DNA of 64,000 bases from Streptomyces spororaveus (GTDB lineage Bacteria; Actinomycetota; Actinomycetes; Streptomycetales; Streptomycetaceae), in NCBI RefSeq assembly GCF_016755875.1, contig NZ_BNED01000005.1, positions 2,108,001 through 2,172,000 on the forward strand, read 5' to 3'. The notes beneath the pieces are model-generated. The model saw only the letters and a list, made by a program, of their open reading frames with translations, ran no database searches and had not been told where the DNA came from. This document shows, piece after piece, positions 36,804 to 45,533 of this stretch. Position 1 is the first letter of the stretch, and each line of letters opens with the position of its first letter. A program made the translations under genes and the position numbers.

Positions 36804-37913
36804 CTACTTCAGGCCGGCGGCGGCGCAGGCCGCCGCGTACTTGTCGGTGCAGATCTCGTCGACCGAGTACACGCCGTCCTTGACGACGGTGTCCTTGATG
36901 TTGCTCTTGGTCAGCGAGACGACCGGGATCAGGACCGAGGCGACGCCCTTGGCGGTCGGGCTGTCGACCGTGGACGTGGACTCGGGCTTGCCGCCCTTGG
37001 CGAGAGCGACGGCCATCTTCGCGGCGGCCTCGGCCTCGGGGGCGTACGGCTTGTAGACGCTCATGAACTGCTCGCCCGCGACGATCCGCTGCACACCGGC
37101 GAGTTCGGCGTCCTGACCGGTGACCGGCGGCAGGGGGGACACGCCGGCGGCCTTGAGGGCGGTGATGATGCCGCCTGCCATGCCGTCGTTGGCGGAGTAG
37201 ACGCCGATGACCTTGTCCTTGCCGAGCGCGGACAGCGCGGCCGCCATGTTGGTGTTGGCGTTCTCCGGCTTCCACTCGACCGTGTCGTACTCCTTGCCGA
37301 CGTTCACCTTGCCGTCGAGCTCGGAGTGCGCACCGGACTTGAAGAGCTTGGCGTTCGGGTCGGTGACCGAACCGTTCATCATGACGATCTGGCCGTCCTT
37401 GGCCTTGTCGCCCAGCGCCTCCAGCAGGGCCTTGCCCTGGACCTTGCCGACCTCTTCGTTGTCGAAGGAGGTGTAGGCGTCGATCGGGCCCTCGGCCAGG
37501 CGGTCGTAGGCGACGACCGGGATGCCGGCGTCCTTGGCCTTCTTGACCGAGCCGGCGATGGCCTTGGAGTCCACCGCGTCGATGATCAGGACGTCCACCT
37601 TGTTGGTGATCATCGTGTCGACCTGCGAGTTCTGCGTGGTCGCGTCCTGCTTGGCGTTGGCGTAGACGACCTCGCCCTTGCCGCCGGTGAGCTCGGCGAT
37701 CTTCTTCTCGATCAGCGGCTTGTCGAACTTCTCGTAACGCGCGGTCTGGTTCTCCGGCAGGAGCAGACCGACCTTGATCGCATCGCCCTTGGCAGCGCCG
37801 GAGGACTCCTTCGTCGTGTCGCCCGCCTCCTTCGCACTGCCACAAGCGGCGAGCGAAACGGCCATGGCACCAGCGGCAACAGCTACGGCGGCTCTGCGCA
37901 TACGCGTGTTCAT
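36804..37913 (-). CDS. xylF: Xylose-type ABC substrate-binding lipoprotein XylF
   Basis: 369-residue sugar-binding lipoprotein. Seen: lipobox SLAAC (C24), a short linker, then the periplasmic-binding fold I: KVGLLLPENQTARYEKFDKPLIEKK, DVLIIDAVDSKAIAGSVKKAKDAGIPVVAYDRL, GKALLEALGD, VYSANDGMAGGIITALKAAGV and VTGQDAELAGVQRIVAGEQFMSVYKP, all typical of xylose-binding proteins. Followed by a hairpin and xylGH; the 117 bases between it and the ROK gene must contain the operon promoter. Confidence 0.94.
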   Translation of the reverse strand: MNTRMRRAAVAVAAGAMAVSLAACGSAKEAGDTTKESSGAAKGDAIKVGLLLPENQTARYEKFDKPLIEKKIAELTGGKGEVVYANAKQDATTQNSQVDTMITNKVDVLIIDAVDSKAIAGSVKKAKDAGIPVVAYDRLAEGPIDAYTSFDNEEVGKVQGKALLEALGDKAKDGQIVMMNGSVTDPNAKLFKSGAHSELDGKVNVGKEYDTVEWKPENANTNMAAALSALGKDKVIGVYSANDGMAGGIITALKAAGVSPLPPVTGQDAELAGVQRIVAGEQFMSVYKPYAPEAEAAAKMAVALAKGGKPESTSTVDSPTAKGVASVLIPVVSLTKSNIKDTVVKDGVYSVDEICTDKYAAACAAAGLK

Positions 37914-38030
37914 TACTTGAACCTCCCTGACGAGGCCGCAGCGGCGCGGCCGAGGTGGATGTGAGTCAACCCCGGCCGCGTTTTGCCGTCAAGGAGTGAA
38001 TTCTTAACGAGATGACAACGGTGCCATTCG

Positions 38031-39245
38031 TTATCTACCTGAAGACAAGACGGCTGGAGCTCGCACTCCACTTCCATGATCTGACAAAAGTGTCGAATCG
38101 CCCATTTCGCTGAGGACGAGCGCCAGTGCGCCCAGCACCTCGGCCCGCCCGCCCAGGTTCCCCGTCAGCACCGACAACTGCCGGGCCGCGCTGGGGATCG
38201 CGTACCTTCCCACCGATTCACGGATGGGAGCGAGGACGAGTTCACCGGCTTCCGCCAGCGATCCGCCCAGGACCACCCGGCTGGGGTTCAGGAGGTTGCA
38301 CAGACTGGCGACGCCGCTGCCGATGTGCCGGCCCACGTCCGTGATCACCCGGCGGCAGCCCGGGTCCCCCTCGCGGGCCAGTTCGACCACCCGCTCCATC
38401 GTCAACTCCGGCCCGTGCGTGCCCTGGAGCAGTGGCAGCACGTACCGGGCGGCCGTGAAGGTCTCCAGGCAGCCGCGGTTGCCGCAGCGGCACACCGGGC
38501 CCGACTCGTCCAGGGTGATGTGCCCGATCTCGCCCGCCGTGCCGCCGGGTCCGCGGTAGATCTGGCCGTTGATCACGAGGCCCGCGCCGACGCCGCTGGC
38601 CACCTTGATGTAGGCCAGGTCCTTTACTCCCCGCCCGCTCCCCCAAACGAGTTCGCCGAGGGCGCCGAGGTTCGCGTCGTTGTCCACGTACACGGGCACC
38701 CCGAGGCGCTGGGACAGCTCCTGGCGGGGGTTGATGCCCGCCCAGCCCGGCAGGATCGCGGTCGAGCCAAGGGTCCCGGACTCCACGTCGATCGGGCCGG
38801 GCACGCCGAGCCCGACGCCGATGACCTTCTCCAGCCCCACGCCGATGTCCGCGATCAGCCGTCCGACCAGGGCTTCCGCGCGGTCGAAGCCGTCCGCCCA
38901 GGACGCGTCGACGTCCAGCGGCTCGGATTCCTCGGCCAGCACCTGGTGGGCCAGGTTCCCCACCGCCACCCGCAGGTGGGTGTGGCCGAAGTCGACACCG
39001 ATGACGATCCCCGCGTCGCCGCTGAGCGAGACGCTGCGCGCCCGGCGGCCACCGGCCGAGGTGTCGGTGACCTCGACGGTCCCGCCGTCCTTCAGCTCCC
39101 GGACGATGTTGGAGACCGTGGCCGCCGACAGTCCGGTGGCGCGGGCGATCTCCGCCTGGGTCAGCGATCCCGCGAGCCGCACCGCCCGCACGACCCGTTC
39201 GAGATTCGCGCGATGCAGCGACGACTGCGATCCGGGAGTCTGCAC
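38031..39245 (-). CDS. rok7B7: ROK-family transcriptional regulator (Rok7B7-like)
   Basis: 404-residue repressor/activator. Seen: N-terminal winged HTH (about 20-75: LTQAEIARATGLSAATVSNIVREL) and a ROK sugar-kinase-like domain with GVDFGHTHLRVAVG, GVGLGVPGPID, YVDNDANLGALGE and the zinc motif VCRCGNRGCLETF. Located immediately upstream of xylFGH in the same direction. In S. coelicolor the regulator at this position (Rok7B7) affects xylose uptake, carbon catabolite repression and antibiotic production; I infer orthology from context. GTG start with AGGAG about ten bases upstream. Confidence 0.92.
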   Translation of the reverse strand: MQTPGSQSSLHRANLERVVRAVRLAGSLTQAEIARATGLSAATVSNIVRELKDGGTVEVTDTSAGGRRARSVSLSGDAGIVIGVDFGHTHLRVAVGNLAHQVLAEESEPLDVDASWADGFDRAEALVGRLIADIGVGLEKVIGVGLGVPGPIDVESGTLGSTAILPGWAGINPRQELSQRLGVPVYVDNDANLGALGELVWGSGRGVKDLAYIKVASGVGAGLVINGQIYRGPGGTAGEIGHITLDESGPVCRCGNRGCLETFTAARYVLPLLQGTHGPELTMERVVELAREGDPGCRRVITDVGRHIGSGVASLCNLLNPSRVVLGGSLAEAGELVLAPIRESVGRYAIPSAARQLSVLTGNLGGRAEVLGALALVLSEMGDSTLLSDHGSGVRAPAVLSSGR

Positions 39246-39539
39246 GACTCATCCACTCCTGCCCATTAGCGACGGCCAGCCGTCGCCCCCCGGCCGGGTC
39301 GCGTCACGGCTTCAGGCTCCGAGACCCCGGCATCTCTCCAACTTGTGAACCTTAAGTCGAGCCTTTACGCATCCACACGTCAAGAGGCTGACACGGCACG
39401 AATCGGCTGGTACTGGACTAAAGGGGGAGAGAAGCGGCCGTTGGATCGTGCTACGGTCGCTGGGACGCCGGTCCTCTGCGGCCCTTACGGCCGGACCTGG
39501 CGTCGCACAACGGCCGCGCTACGCAAGGAGGTGTTCGGG

Positions 39540-39581
39540 ATGAGTCCCGATCGAAGTCCTTGCGGCGCCCTCGTCGGCTGA
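39540..39581 (+). CDS. Candidate leader peptide (13 aa)
   Basis: AAGGAGG, eight bases, then ATG and 13 codons: MSPDRSPCGALVG, stop. An in-frame GTG lies nine bases earlier. Two prolines, one in a Pro-Asp pair, recall MgtL-type leaders in which proline codons or acidic/proline nascent chains make ribosomes sensitive to low magnesium and so control mgtA. Its place 285 bases before an MgtA gene supports that. Unproven; chance ORF is possible. Confidence 0.4.
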   Translation: MSPDRSPCGALVG

Positions 39582-39615
39582 CCTTGCTACCGGCCGACCT
39601 GTGACCGGCTGACCT
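39575..39615 (+). repeat. Three direct repeats CGGCTGACCT
   Basis: Copies at 39575-39584, 39591-39600 (one C for T) and 39606-39615, period 15-16. The first overlaps the leader-peptide stop codon. Confidence 0.7.
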
Positions 39616-39866
39616 CTCTCCGGGTACGCACGGCAGCGGTGGACCGCCGTCCCCCGTGCGCGCTCGTGTTCCGTTCGCGAACTCTCGCGTTCCTTCCTTC
39701 CACATTCCCTTCCTTCCGCATGCCCTGCCAACTCCGCCGGGCGTGCGTCATCCATGCCCGTCGGCGTGCCGGCGGCCCCTGGGGGCCTCCGCGCGCCGAC
39801 CGCTGATCACTCCACGTGACCGCTCGGCTTCGTGCTGCCCGGACACCGTGGAGGGAGGTATTCGTC

Positions 39867-42587
39867 ATGACCATGCTCACCCCCCGTACTCCGACCACGC
39901 TCGCACCGCCGGGCCGCTCCCGCCGCGAGCGCAAGGCCGCCGAGCTCCAGGCGCGCACCCGCGCCGTCGGCGGGCGTCTCGCCGGGATCAGCGCCCGTTC
40001 GGGCGTCCAGGTCCTGCAGGAGGTGGACACCTCCCCGGCCGGCCTCACCTCCTCCGAGGCGGCGCTGCGCCTGGAGCGGCACGGCCCCAACACCGTCGCC
40101 CACGAGCGGGCCCCCCGCTGGTACCTCCAGCTGGCGAAGGCCTACGCGAACCCCTTCATCGCCGTCCTGGTCTTCCTGGCGGCGGTCATGTACGCGCAGG
40201 ACCCCGCGGACCCGGGCGTCGTCATCCTCAGCGTGATGGTGGGCGTCAGCGGGCTGCTGCGCTTCTGGCAGGAGTTCCGTTCGGGCCGCGCCGCCGACGC
40301 GCTGAAGAGGCTCGTCACCACCACGTGCGCGGTGCAGCGCCGGGCGGGCAGCGGCTCTGCGCCCACCACCTTCGAGGTGCCCATGGAGCAGGTGGTCCCC
40401 GGCGACGTGGTCAAGCTGGCGGCCGGTGACCTGATCCCCGCCGACCTGCGGATCCTCACCGCCAAGGACCTCACCGTCAGCCAGGCCGCGCTGTCGGGCG
40501 AGTCCCTTCCGGTGGCCAAGGCCGACACCCGTACGCGGGACCTCGGCCAGCGGGAGACCACCGACCCGGTGGAGGCCGACAACCTGGTCCTGACGGGCAC
40601 CTCGGTCACCTCCGGCACCGCCACCGGGATCGTCGTCGCCACGGGCGCCGACACCTACTTCGGCTCGATGGCCGGCTCGCTCGTCGGCGAGCGCCCGCAG
40701 ACCAACTTCGACACCGGCGTGCGCAAGGTCAGCTTCCTGCTGATCCGCTTCATGCTGGTGATGGTCCCGGTGGTCTTCATGGTCAACGGGCTCACCAAAG
40801 GCGACTGGGACGAGGCCTTCCTCTTCGGCGTCGCCGTCGCCGTCGGGCTGACCCCCGAGATGCTGCCGATGGTCGTCTCCGCCAACCTGGCGCGCGGCGC
40901 GGTCGCCATGTCCCGGCGCAAGGTGGTCGTCAAGCGGCTCAACGCGATCCAGAACCTGGGCGCGATGGACGTGCTCTGCACGGACAAGACCGGCACCCTC
41001 ACGGAGGACCGGATCGTCCTGGACCGCTACCTGGACGTGCACGGCGACGAGGACGGCGAGGTGCTGGAGTACGGCTACCTCAACGCGCGGTTCCAGACCG
41101 GTCTGAGGAATCTGATGGACCAGGCGGTCATCGATCGCGTGGACGAGGCCGAGGAGGTTGTCGTCGACGCACGGTTCTCGATGGTCGACGAGATCCCCTT
41201 CGACTTCGCCCGGCGCCGGATGTCCGTGGTCCTCGACCGCAACCACCTCGTGGGCGACCTCGGACACCACGAGCACATCATGATCACCAAGGGTGCGGTC
41301 GAGGAGGTCCTGGACCGCTGCACGCACATGGCGGACCGCGGCGAGAGGGTCGAGCTGACCGAGCGGCTGCGGGGGCACGTCACCCGGACCGCCGAGGACG
41401 ACAACCGGCAGGGCCTGCGCGTCCTCGCCGTCGCCACCCGCACGATCGACAGCCCCCGCGACACCTACACGGTCGCGGACGAGGACGGGCTGACGCTCGT
41501 CGGCTTCCTCGCCTTCCTCGACCCGCCGAAGGCCGACGCCGCCCGGGCCCTGCGGGGCCTGGCCGACATGGGCGTCTCGGTGAAGGTCGTCACCGGCGAC
41601 AACGAGCTCGTGGCCGCCCGTGTGTGCGCCGACGTCGGCATGGACGTCGGGCAGGTGGTGCTCGGCCCCGGGACCGACGGCCTCGACGACACCGAACTGC
41701 GCGCGCTGGCCGCCCGTACGAAGGTCTTCGCCAAGGTCAACCCGGTGCAGAAGGCCCGGATCGTCCGGGCCCTGCAGGCCGGCGGACACACCGTCGGGTT
41801 CCTCGGCGACGGCATCAACGACGCCGCCGCGCTGCGCGACGCCGATGTCGGCATCTCGGTGGACACCGCCGTCGACATCGCCAAGGAGTCGGCCGACATC
41901 ATCCTGCTGGAGAAGGACCTGACCGTCCTGGAGCAGGGAGTCGTCCAGGGCCGGACCACCTTCGGCAACACGATCAAGTACATCAAGATGACGGCGTCGT
42001 CGAACTTCGGCAACGTCTTCTCGGTCCTGGTGGCGAGCGCCTTCATCCCCTTCCAGCCGATGCTCGCGATCATGCTGCTGGTCCAGAACCTGGTCTACGA
42101 CCTCTCGCAGCTGGCGACCCCCTGGGACCGCATGGACGAGGAGTACCTCCGCAAGCCCCGCAACTGGGACGCCAAGGGCATCGGCCGCTTCATGGTCACC
42201 ATCGGACCGGTCAGCTCCGTCTTCGACATCTCGATGTTCCTGATCATGTGGCACGTCTTCGCGGCGAACAGCGAGGCGGGCCAGTCCCTCTTCCAGTCCG
42301 GCTGGTTCGTCGAGGGCCTGCTCTCGCAGACCCTGATCGTCCACATGATCCGCACCCGCAAGATCCCCTTCCTGCAGTCCCGCGCCTCCTGGCCGGTGAT
42401 GGTGACGACCGTCCTCGCGGTACTGGCCGGGCTCTGGCTGCCCTTCTCCCCGCTGGCTCCCTCGCTGGGCTTCGTGGCCCTGCCCGCGAGCTACTTCCCG
42501 TGGCTGGCCGGCGTACTGCTCGCCTACTGCACGCTCACCCAGCTCGTGAAGACGTGGTACATCCGCCGCTTCGGGACCTGGCTGTAG
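39867..42587 (+). CDS. mgtA: Magnesium-translocating P-type ATPase
   Basis: 906-residue P3B-type ATPase that imports Mg2+ using ATP. Seen: cation-ATPase N-terminal domain (LTSSEAALRLERHGPNTVAHE), actuator LSGESLPV, GLTPEMLPMVVSANLARGAVAMSRRKVVVKRL (MgtA-specific TM4 region), phosphorylation site CTDKTGT (D373), VVTGDNELVAARV, and hinge FLGDGINDAAALRDADVGISVD. About ten membrane segments. GGAGGGAGG before the ATG. Long leader upstream suggests control at RNA level. Confidence 0.94.
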   Translation: MTMLTPRTPTTLAPPGRSRRERKAAELQARTRAVGGRLAGISARSGVQVLQEVDTSPAGLTSSEAALRLERHGPNTVAHERAPRWYLQLAKAYANPFIAVLVFLAAVMYAQDPADPGVVILSVMVGVSGLLRFWQEFRSGRAADALKRLVTTTCAVQRRAGSGSAPTTFEVPMEQVVPGDVVKLAAGDLIPADLRILTAKDLTVSQAALSGESLPVAKADTRTRDLGQRETTDPVEADNLVLTGTSVTSGTATGIVVATGADTYFGSMAGSLVGERPQTNFDTGVRKVSFLLIRFMLVMVPVVFMVNGLTKGDWDEAFLFGVAVAVGLTPEMLPMVVSANLARGAVAMSRRKVVVKRLNAIQNLGAMDVLCTDKTGTLTEDRIVLDRYLDVHGDEDGEVLEYGYLNARFQTGLRNLMDQAVIDRVDEAEEVVVDARFSMVDEIPFDFARRRMSVVLDRNHLVGDLGHHEHIMITKGAVEEVLDRCTHMADRGERVELTERLRGHVTRTAEDDNRQGLRVLAVATRTIDSPRDTYTVADEDGLTLVGFLAFLDPPKADAARALRGLADMGVSVKVVTGDNELVAARVCADVGMDVGQVVLGPGTDGLDDTELRALAARTKVFAKVNPVQKARIVRALQAGGHTVGFLGDGINDAAALRDADVGISVDTAVDIAKESADIILLEKDLTVLEQGVVQGRTTFGNTIKYIKMTASSNFGNVFSVLVASAFIPFQPMLAIMLLVQNLVYDLSQLATPWDRMDEEYLRKPRNWDAKGIGRFMVTIGPVSSVFDISMFLIMWHVFAANSEAGQSLFQSGWFVEGLLSQTLIVHMIRTRKIPFLQSRASWPVMVTTVLAVLAGLWLPFSPLAPSLGFVALPASYFPWLAGVLLAYCTLTQLVKTWYIRRFGTWL

Positions 42588-42709
42588 GAGCCCGCCGACG
42601 GGGACCCGAAGAATGAATTGAACACGTTCAGCCCGGCTGGCAGTATGGATCCAGGACGCCGCCGGCCGGGCCGGCGCGTTCGTTCGTCGTGCGGCGAGGG
42701 GGGACGGGC

Positions 42710-43585
42710 GTGCATCAGAAGCGGTCGTACGGGCGGGTCGTGGTGGTCTCGACGCTGGTGGGATGCCTGGAGGTCGCCCTCACCGTCGTGGTGGCAGTGC
42801 TGTACGTACAGACGCAGCCGCCGCCGGACCGGGCGCCCGACTACGCCGAGATCGGGGGAAGCCTGGTCGGCCTCGCACCTCTCACCGGTGTCGTCTCGTT
42901 CCTTCTGTCGCTGGTCCTCGTCCTGCCGGCGGTCGCGCTGGCCGACCTCCTCGGCCGTCTGATCGGCAGGCACGCGGCCTGGTGGTCGGCGCCGCTGATC
43001 GTCGCGGCCCTGCTGGCGCCGCTCGTCTTCGGTGTCGCGGCGTACAACGACGCGCAGACGCGGGGCACTCTGGTCTTCTGGGCCTCGGCCACGGCCTCGC
43101 TCTCGGCGGGCGCGCTGATCGCCCTGCCGCGGTTCGAGGGACTGCTGGGGCGGGTGGCGCTGTGGGGCACGGCGGTGGTGGCGGGGACGGGCCTGTTCGG
43201 CGCGCTCGGGCTGGCCGTCGGCCTGCTGCCCGCGTACGAGCCTCCGAGGATCGGTCCGCAGACCATGGTCGGCGCGTGGTTCGACCACACGGGCAACACC
43301 CTGGTCTTCACCTCGGACGGCCGCGTCACCGCCTCCGGCGTCGGAGGGCGCGCGGCCGTCGACCACCCGAGCGACCCGTCGCCGAGCTGCTCGGGCTCCG
43401 GGACCTGGTCCTACGAGTCCGGCCGGGACGTCTGGGCCCAGAAGGTCCGCGTGGACGTCCCGGGGTGCAGCTGGCCCGCGTGGGGCGTCGACGGCACCGC
43501 CCGGGAGCCCCGGATCCACCAGCACATCGGCGGCCCGGGTTCCGGAGAGCTCTACCGGCTGCGGAAGGCCTCCGGCGGCTCCTGA
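42710..43585 (+). CDS. Membrane protein of unknown function
   Basis: 291-residue protein with five probable membrane segments in the first 190 residues (for example VVVVSTLVGCLEVALTVVVAVLYV and GLFGALGLAVGLLPA) and a C-terminal outer domain (about 190-291) with MVGAWFDHTGNTLVFTSDGRV, CSGSGTWSYESG and two or three cysteines. The end looks like a lipocalin-like small beta domain common in Streptomyces membrane proteins. GTG start with GAGGGGGG upstream. Not recognised further. Confidence 0.75.
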   Translation: MHQKRSYGRVVVVSTLVGCLEVALTVVVAVLYVQTQPPPDRAPDYAEIGGSLVGLAPLTGVVSFLLSLVLVLPAVALADLLGRLIGRHAAWWSAPLIVAALLAPLVFGVAAYNDAQTRGTLVFWASATASLSAGALIALPRFEGLLGRVALWGTAVVAGTGLFGALGLAVGLLPAYEPPRIGPQTMVGAWFDHTGNTLVFTSDGRVTASGVGGRAAVDHPSDPSPSCSGSGTWSYESGRDVWAQKVRVDVPGCSWPAWGVDGTAREPRIHQHIGGPGSGELYRLRKASGGS

Positions 43586-43620
43586 CGCGGGACGCCGGGG
43601 CCGCCGGGGCCGCCGGGGCG

Positions 43621-44556
43621 CTACTTCAGCGTCGCCGAGGTGAGGCCCGCCTGGATCTGCCGCTGGAAGGACAGGTAGACCGCCAGCATGGGGATGATCG
43701 CGATGGTGGCGCCGGCGAACAGCACCGGCAGGTCCGTCTCGTAGCCCATCTGGTACTGCAGCTGGATGAGCCCCTGCGTGAGCATGTAGCGCTCGGGCTC
43801 GCCGCTCGTCTGCGGCTGCATCAGCACGGCGGGCAGGATGTACTGGTTCCACTGGCCCAGGACGTTGAAGATCCCGACGCTGATCAGGCCGGGCTTGGCC
43901 ATGGGCAGCATCACCTGGAAGAAGATCCGGGTGTCGGAGGCCCCGTCGATGACCGCCGCCTCGTGTATCGCCGTGGGCAGCGTGCGGAAGAAGGAGTGCA
44001 TGAAGAAGACGGTGAACGGCATCGAGTAGGCGACGTACACCAGGATCAGGCCCTGGTAGGTGTTCAGCATGTCGAAGCGCTTGACCATGAAGAACAGCGG
44101 TACGAGCGCCAGGAACACCGGGAACATCGCCCCGCTGACGAAGAAGTAGTAGATGACCCGGTTGCCCGTGAAGGGGTAGCGCGCCAGCACGTACGCGGCC
44201 ATCGAGCCGAAGAGCATGGTCAGCGGGACCGAGAACACGAGCACGATGAGGGTGTGGGCGAAGTAGCCGCCGATGCCCTTCTCCCAGGCCCGGCCGAAGG
44301 CGTCGAGGTGCCAGTTGCTGGGCCAGCTGAGGGCCGAGCCGCCGATCTGCGCGTCCGTCTTGAAGGAGCCGAGCGCGAGCCAGATCAGGGGCAGCACGAT
44401 CATTATCGCCCAGAGGACGAGGAAGCCGTGCGAGAAGACGTTGAGGACCACGCCCTCGGAGCGTCGTTTGTCCCGCTCCCCCGTCCGGCCCGTGCGGCCC
44501 GACCGCTCCGGTGCGTCTTCGCCCGGAGCCTTGGTCACTGTGGACTGTGCAGCCAT
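43621..44556 (-). CDS. ngcG: Carbohydrate ABC transporter permease NgcG
   Basis: 311-residue inner-membrane permease (MalG/LacG class) with six membrane segments and the EAA loop EAAVIDGASDTRIFFQVMLPMAKPG that contacts the ATPase. The N-terminal 35 residues are a charged tail. Third gene of ngcEFG; 13 bases separate it from ngcF. In S. olivaceoviridis and S. coelicolor this system imports N-acetylglucosamine and chitobiose. No ATPase gene is in the operon, so the shared MsiK ATPase is expected to drive it. Confidence 0.9.
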   Translation of the reverse strand: MAAQSTVTKAPGEDAPERSGRTGRTGERDKRRSEGVVLNVFSHGFLVLWAIMIVLPLIWLALGSFKTDAQIGGSALSWPSNWHLDAFGRAWEKGIGGYFAHTLIVLVFSVPLTMLFGSMAAYVLARYPFTGNRVIYYFFVSGAMFPVFLALVPLFFMVKRFDMLNTYQGLILVYVAYSMPFTVFFMHSFFRTLPTAIHEAAVIDGASDTRIFFQVMLPMAKPGLISVGIFNVLGQWNQYILPAVLMQPQTSGEPERYMLTQGLIQLQYQMGYETDLPVLFAGATIAIIPMLAVYLSFQRQIQAGLTSATLK

Positions 44557-44569
44557 CGTGGAACTCCGC

Positions 44570-45514
44570 TCAGAACTCGATGCGCTCGCGGCGGGTGGCG
44601 CGCAGCGTGACGATGGAGAGGATCATGGTCAGGGCGAGCATGACCACGCCCATGGCACAGGCGTAGCCGCTCTTGCCGAAGTACAGGAAGTTGCGCATCA
44701 GCACCGTCGACATGACCTCGCTGTGGTGGTCGGGTCCGCCGCCGAACTGGCCCGAGGTCATGGTCGACACCAGCACGAACATGTCCATCGCGGCGATGCC
44801 CAGATAGACCGCGGCGGTCTGCACAGAGTCCCACAGCAGGGGCAGCGTGACCTTGAAGAAGGTCTGGGCGCGCCCGGCGCCGTCGAGCAGGGCGGCCTCG
44901 TAGATGTCCTTGGGTACGGACTGCATGGCCGCCGAGAACAGGACGAGGTAGAAGCCGACTCCGTGCCAGACGACCACGAACAGCAGGGCCCACAGGACGA
45001 AGTCGGGTTCGTTCAGCCATTCGACCGGGTGCTGCGCGTCGATCAGGCCGATCCTGGTGAGGAAGCCGTTGAGCAGGCCGCCCTCGTCGCTGCGGTAGAT
45101 CGCGCCGAAGAGCACGGAGAGGATGGCGAGGGAGAGCACCTGCGGGAAGAAGTAGACGACCTTGTAGACGCGCGATCCGCCGACGCCCCGCACGCCGCCG
45201 GCCCCGCTGCGCCCGCCCGCGTTCACCATGAAGGCGAAGAAGAGGGCGAGCAGGATGGTGACGACCGGGACGAACACCAGGAGCAGCAGGTTGTGCCAGA
45301 GGGCGCCGCGGAAGACCTCGTCCTTCAGCAACGTCGCGTAGTTGTCCGTGCCGACGAAGTCGAACGTCGGGGACTGGCCGCTCCAGTTGGTGAAGGAATA
45401 GCCGAACGTCTGTACGTACGGCCAGATGACGAAGGTCAGGTACAGCGCGAGAGGCGCGATGAGGAAGCCGGTGATGAAACCGGCCCGCCCCTTGCTCCGG
45501 GCTACTTGGCTCAT
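44570..45514 (-). CDS. ngcF: Carbohydrate ABC transporter permease NgcF
   Basis: 314-residue permease (MalF/LacF class) with six membrane segments: LIAPLALYLTFVIWPYVQTFGYSF, a long loop with GVRGVGGSRVYKVVYFFPQVLSLAILSVLF, and EAA loop EAALLDGAGRAQTFFKVTLPLLWD. Partner of ngcG. Gly-rich insert around residues 98-110 is unusual but lies in a loop. Nineteen bases after ngcE. Confidence 0.9.
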   Translation of the reverse strand: MSQVARSKGRAGFITGFLIAPLALYLTFVIWPYVQTFGYSFTNWSGQSPTFDFVGTDNYATLLKDEVFRGALWHNLLLLVFVPVVTILLALFFAFMVNAGGRSGAGGVRGVGGSRVYKVVYFFPQVLSLAILSVLFGAIYRSDEGGLLNGFLTRIGLIDAQHPVEWLNEPDFVLWALLFVVVWHGVGFYLVLFSAAMQSVPKDIYEAALLDGAGRAQTFFKVTLPLLWDSVQTAAVYLGIAAMDMFVLVSTMTSGQFGGGPDHHSEVMSTVLMRNFLYFGKSGYACAMGVVMLALTMILSIVTLRATRRERIEF

Positions 45515-45533
45515 GGTGTCCGTCCCAGCGGTG

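Larger units (their letters stand above)
39246..39866 (+). promoter_or_regulatory. Long leader region of the Mg2+ ATPase gene
   Basis: 621 bases without an ordinary gene. It holds an AT-rich promoter-like stretch (39340-39425), a small ORF with a perfect ribosome-binding site (39540-39581), three direct repeats (39575-39615) and then low-complexity TTCC-rich sequence before the ATPase. I looked for M-box riboswitch core sequences and did not see them. Confidence 0.5.

Noticed and set aside
39345..39581. 78-codon frame before mgtA as an ordinary gene
   Set aside because: Upstream part is atypical in composition and lacks a ribosome-binding site; only the last 13-16 codons have a proper start signal.
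39246..39866. M-box magnesium riboswitch
   Set aside because: The conserved M-box core sequences were not found by eye; a covariance search would be needed to exclude it.
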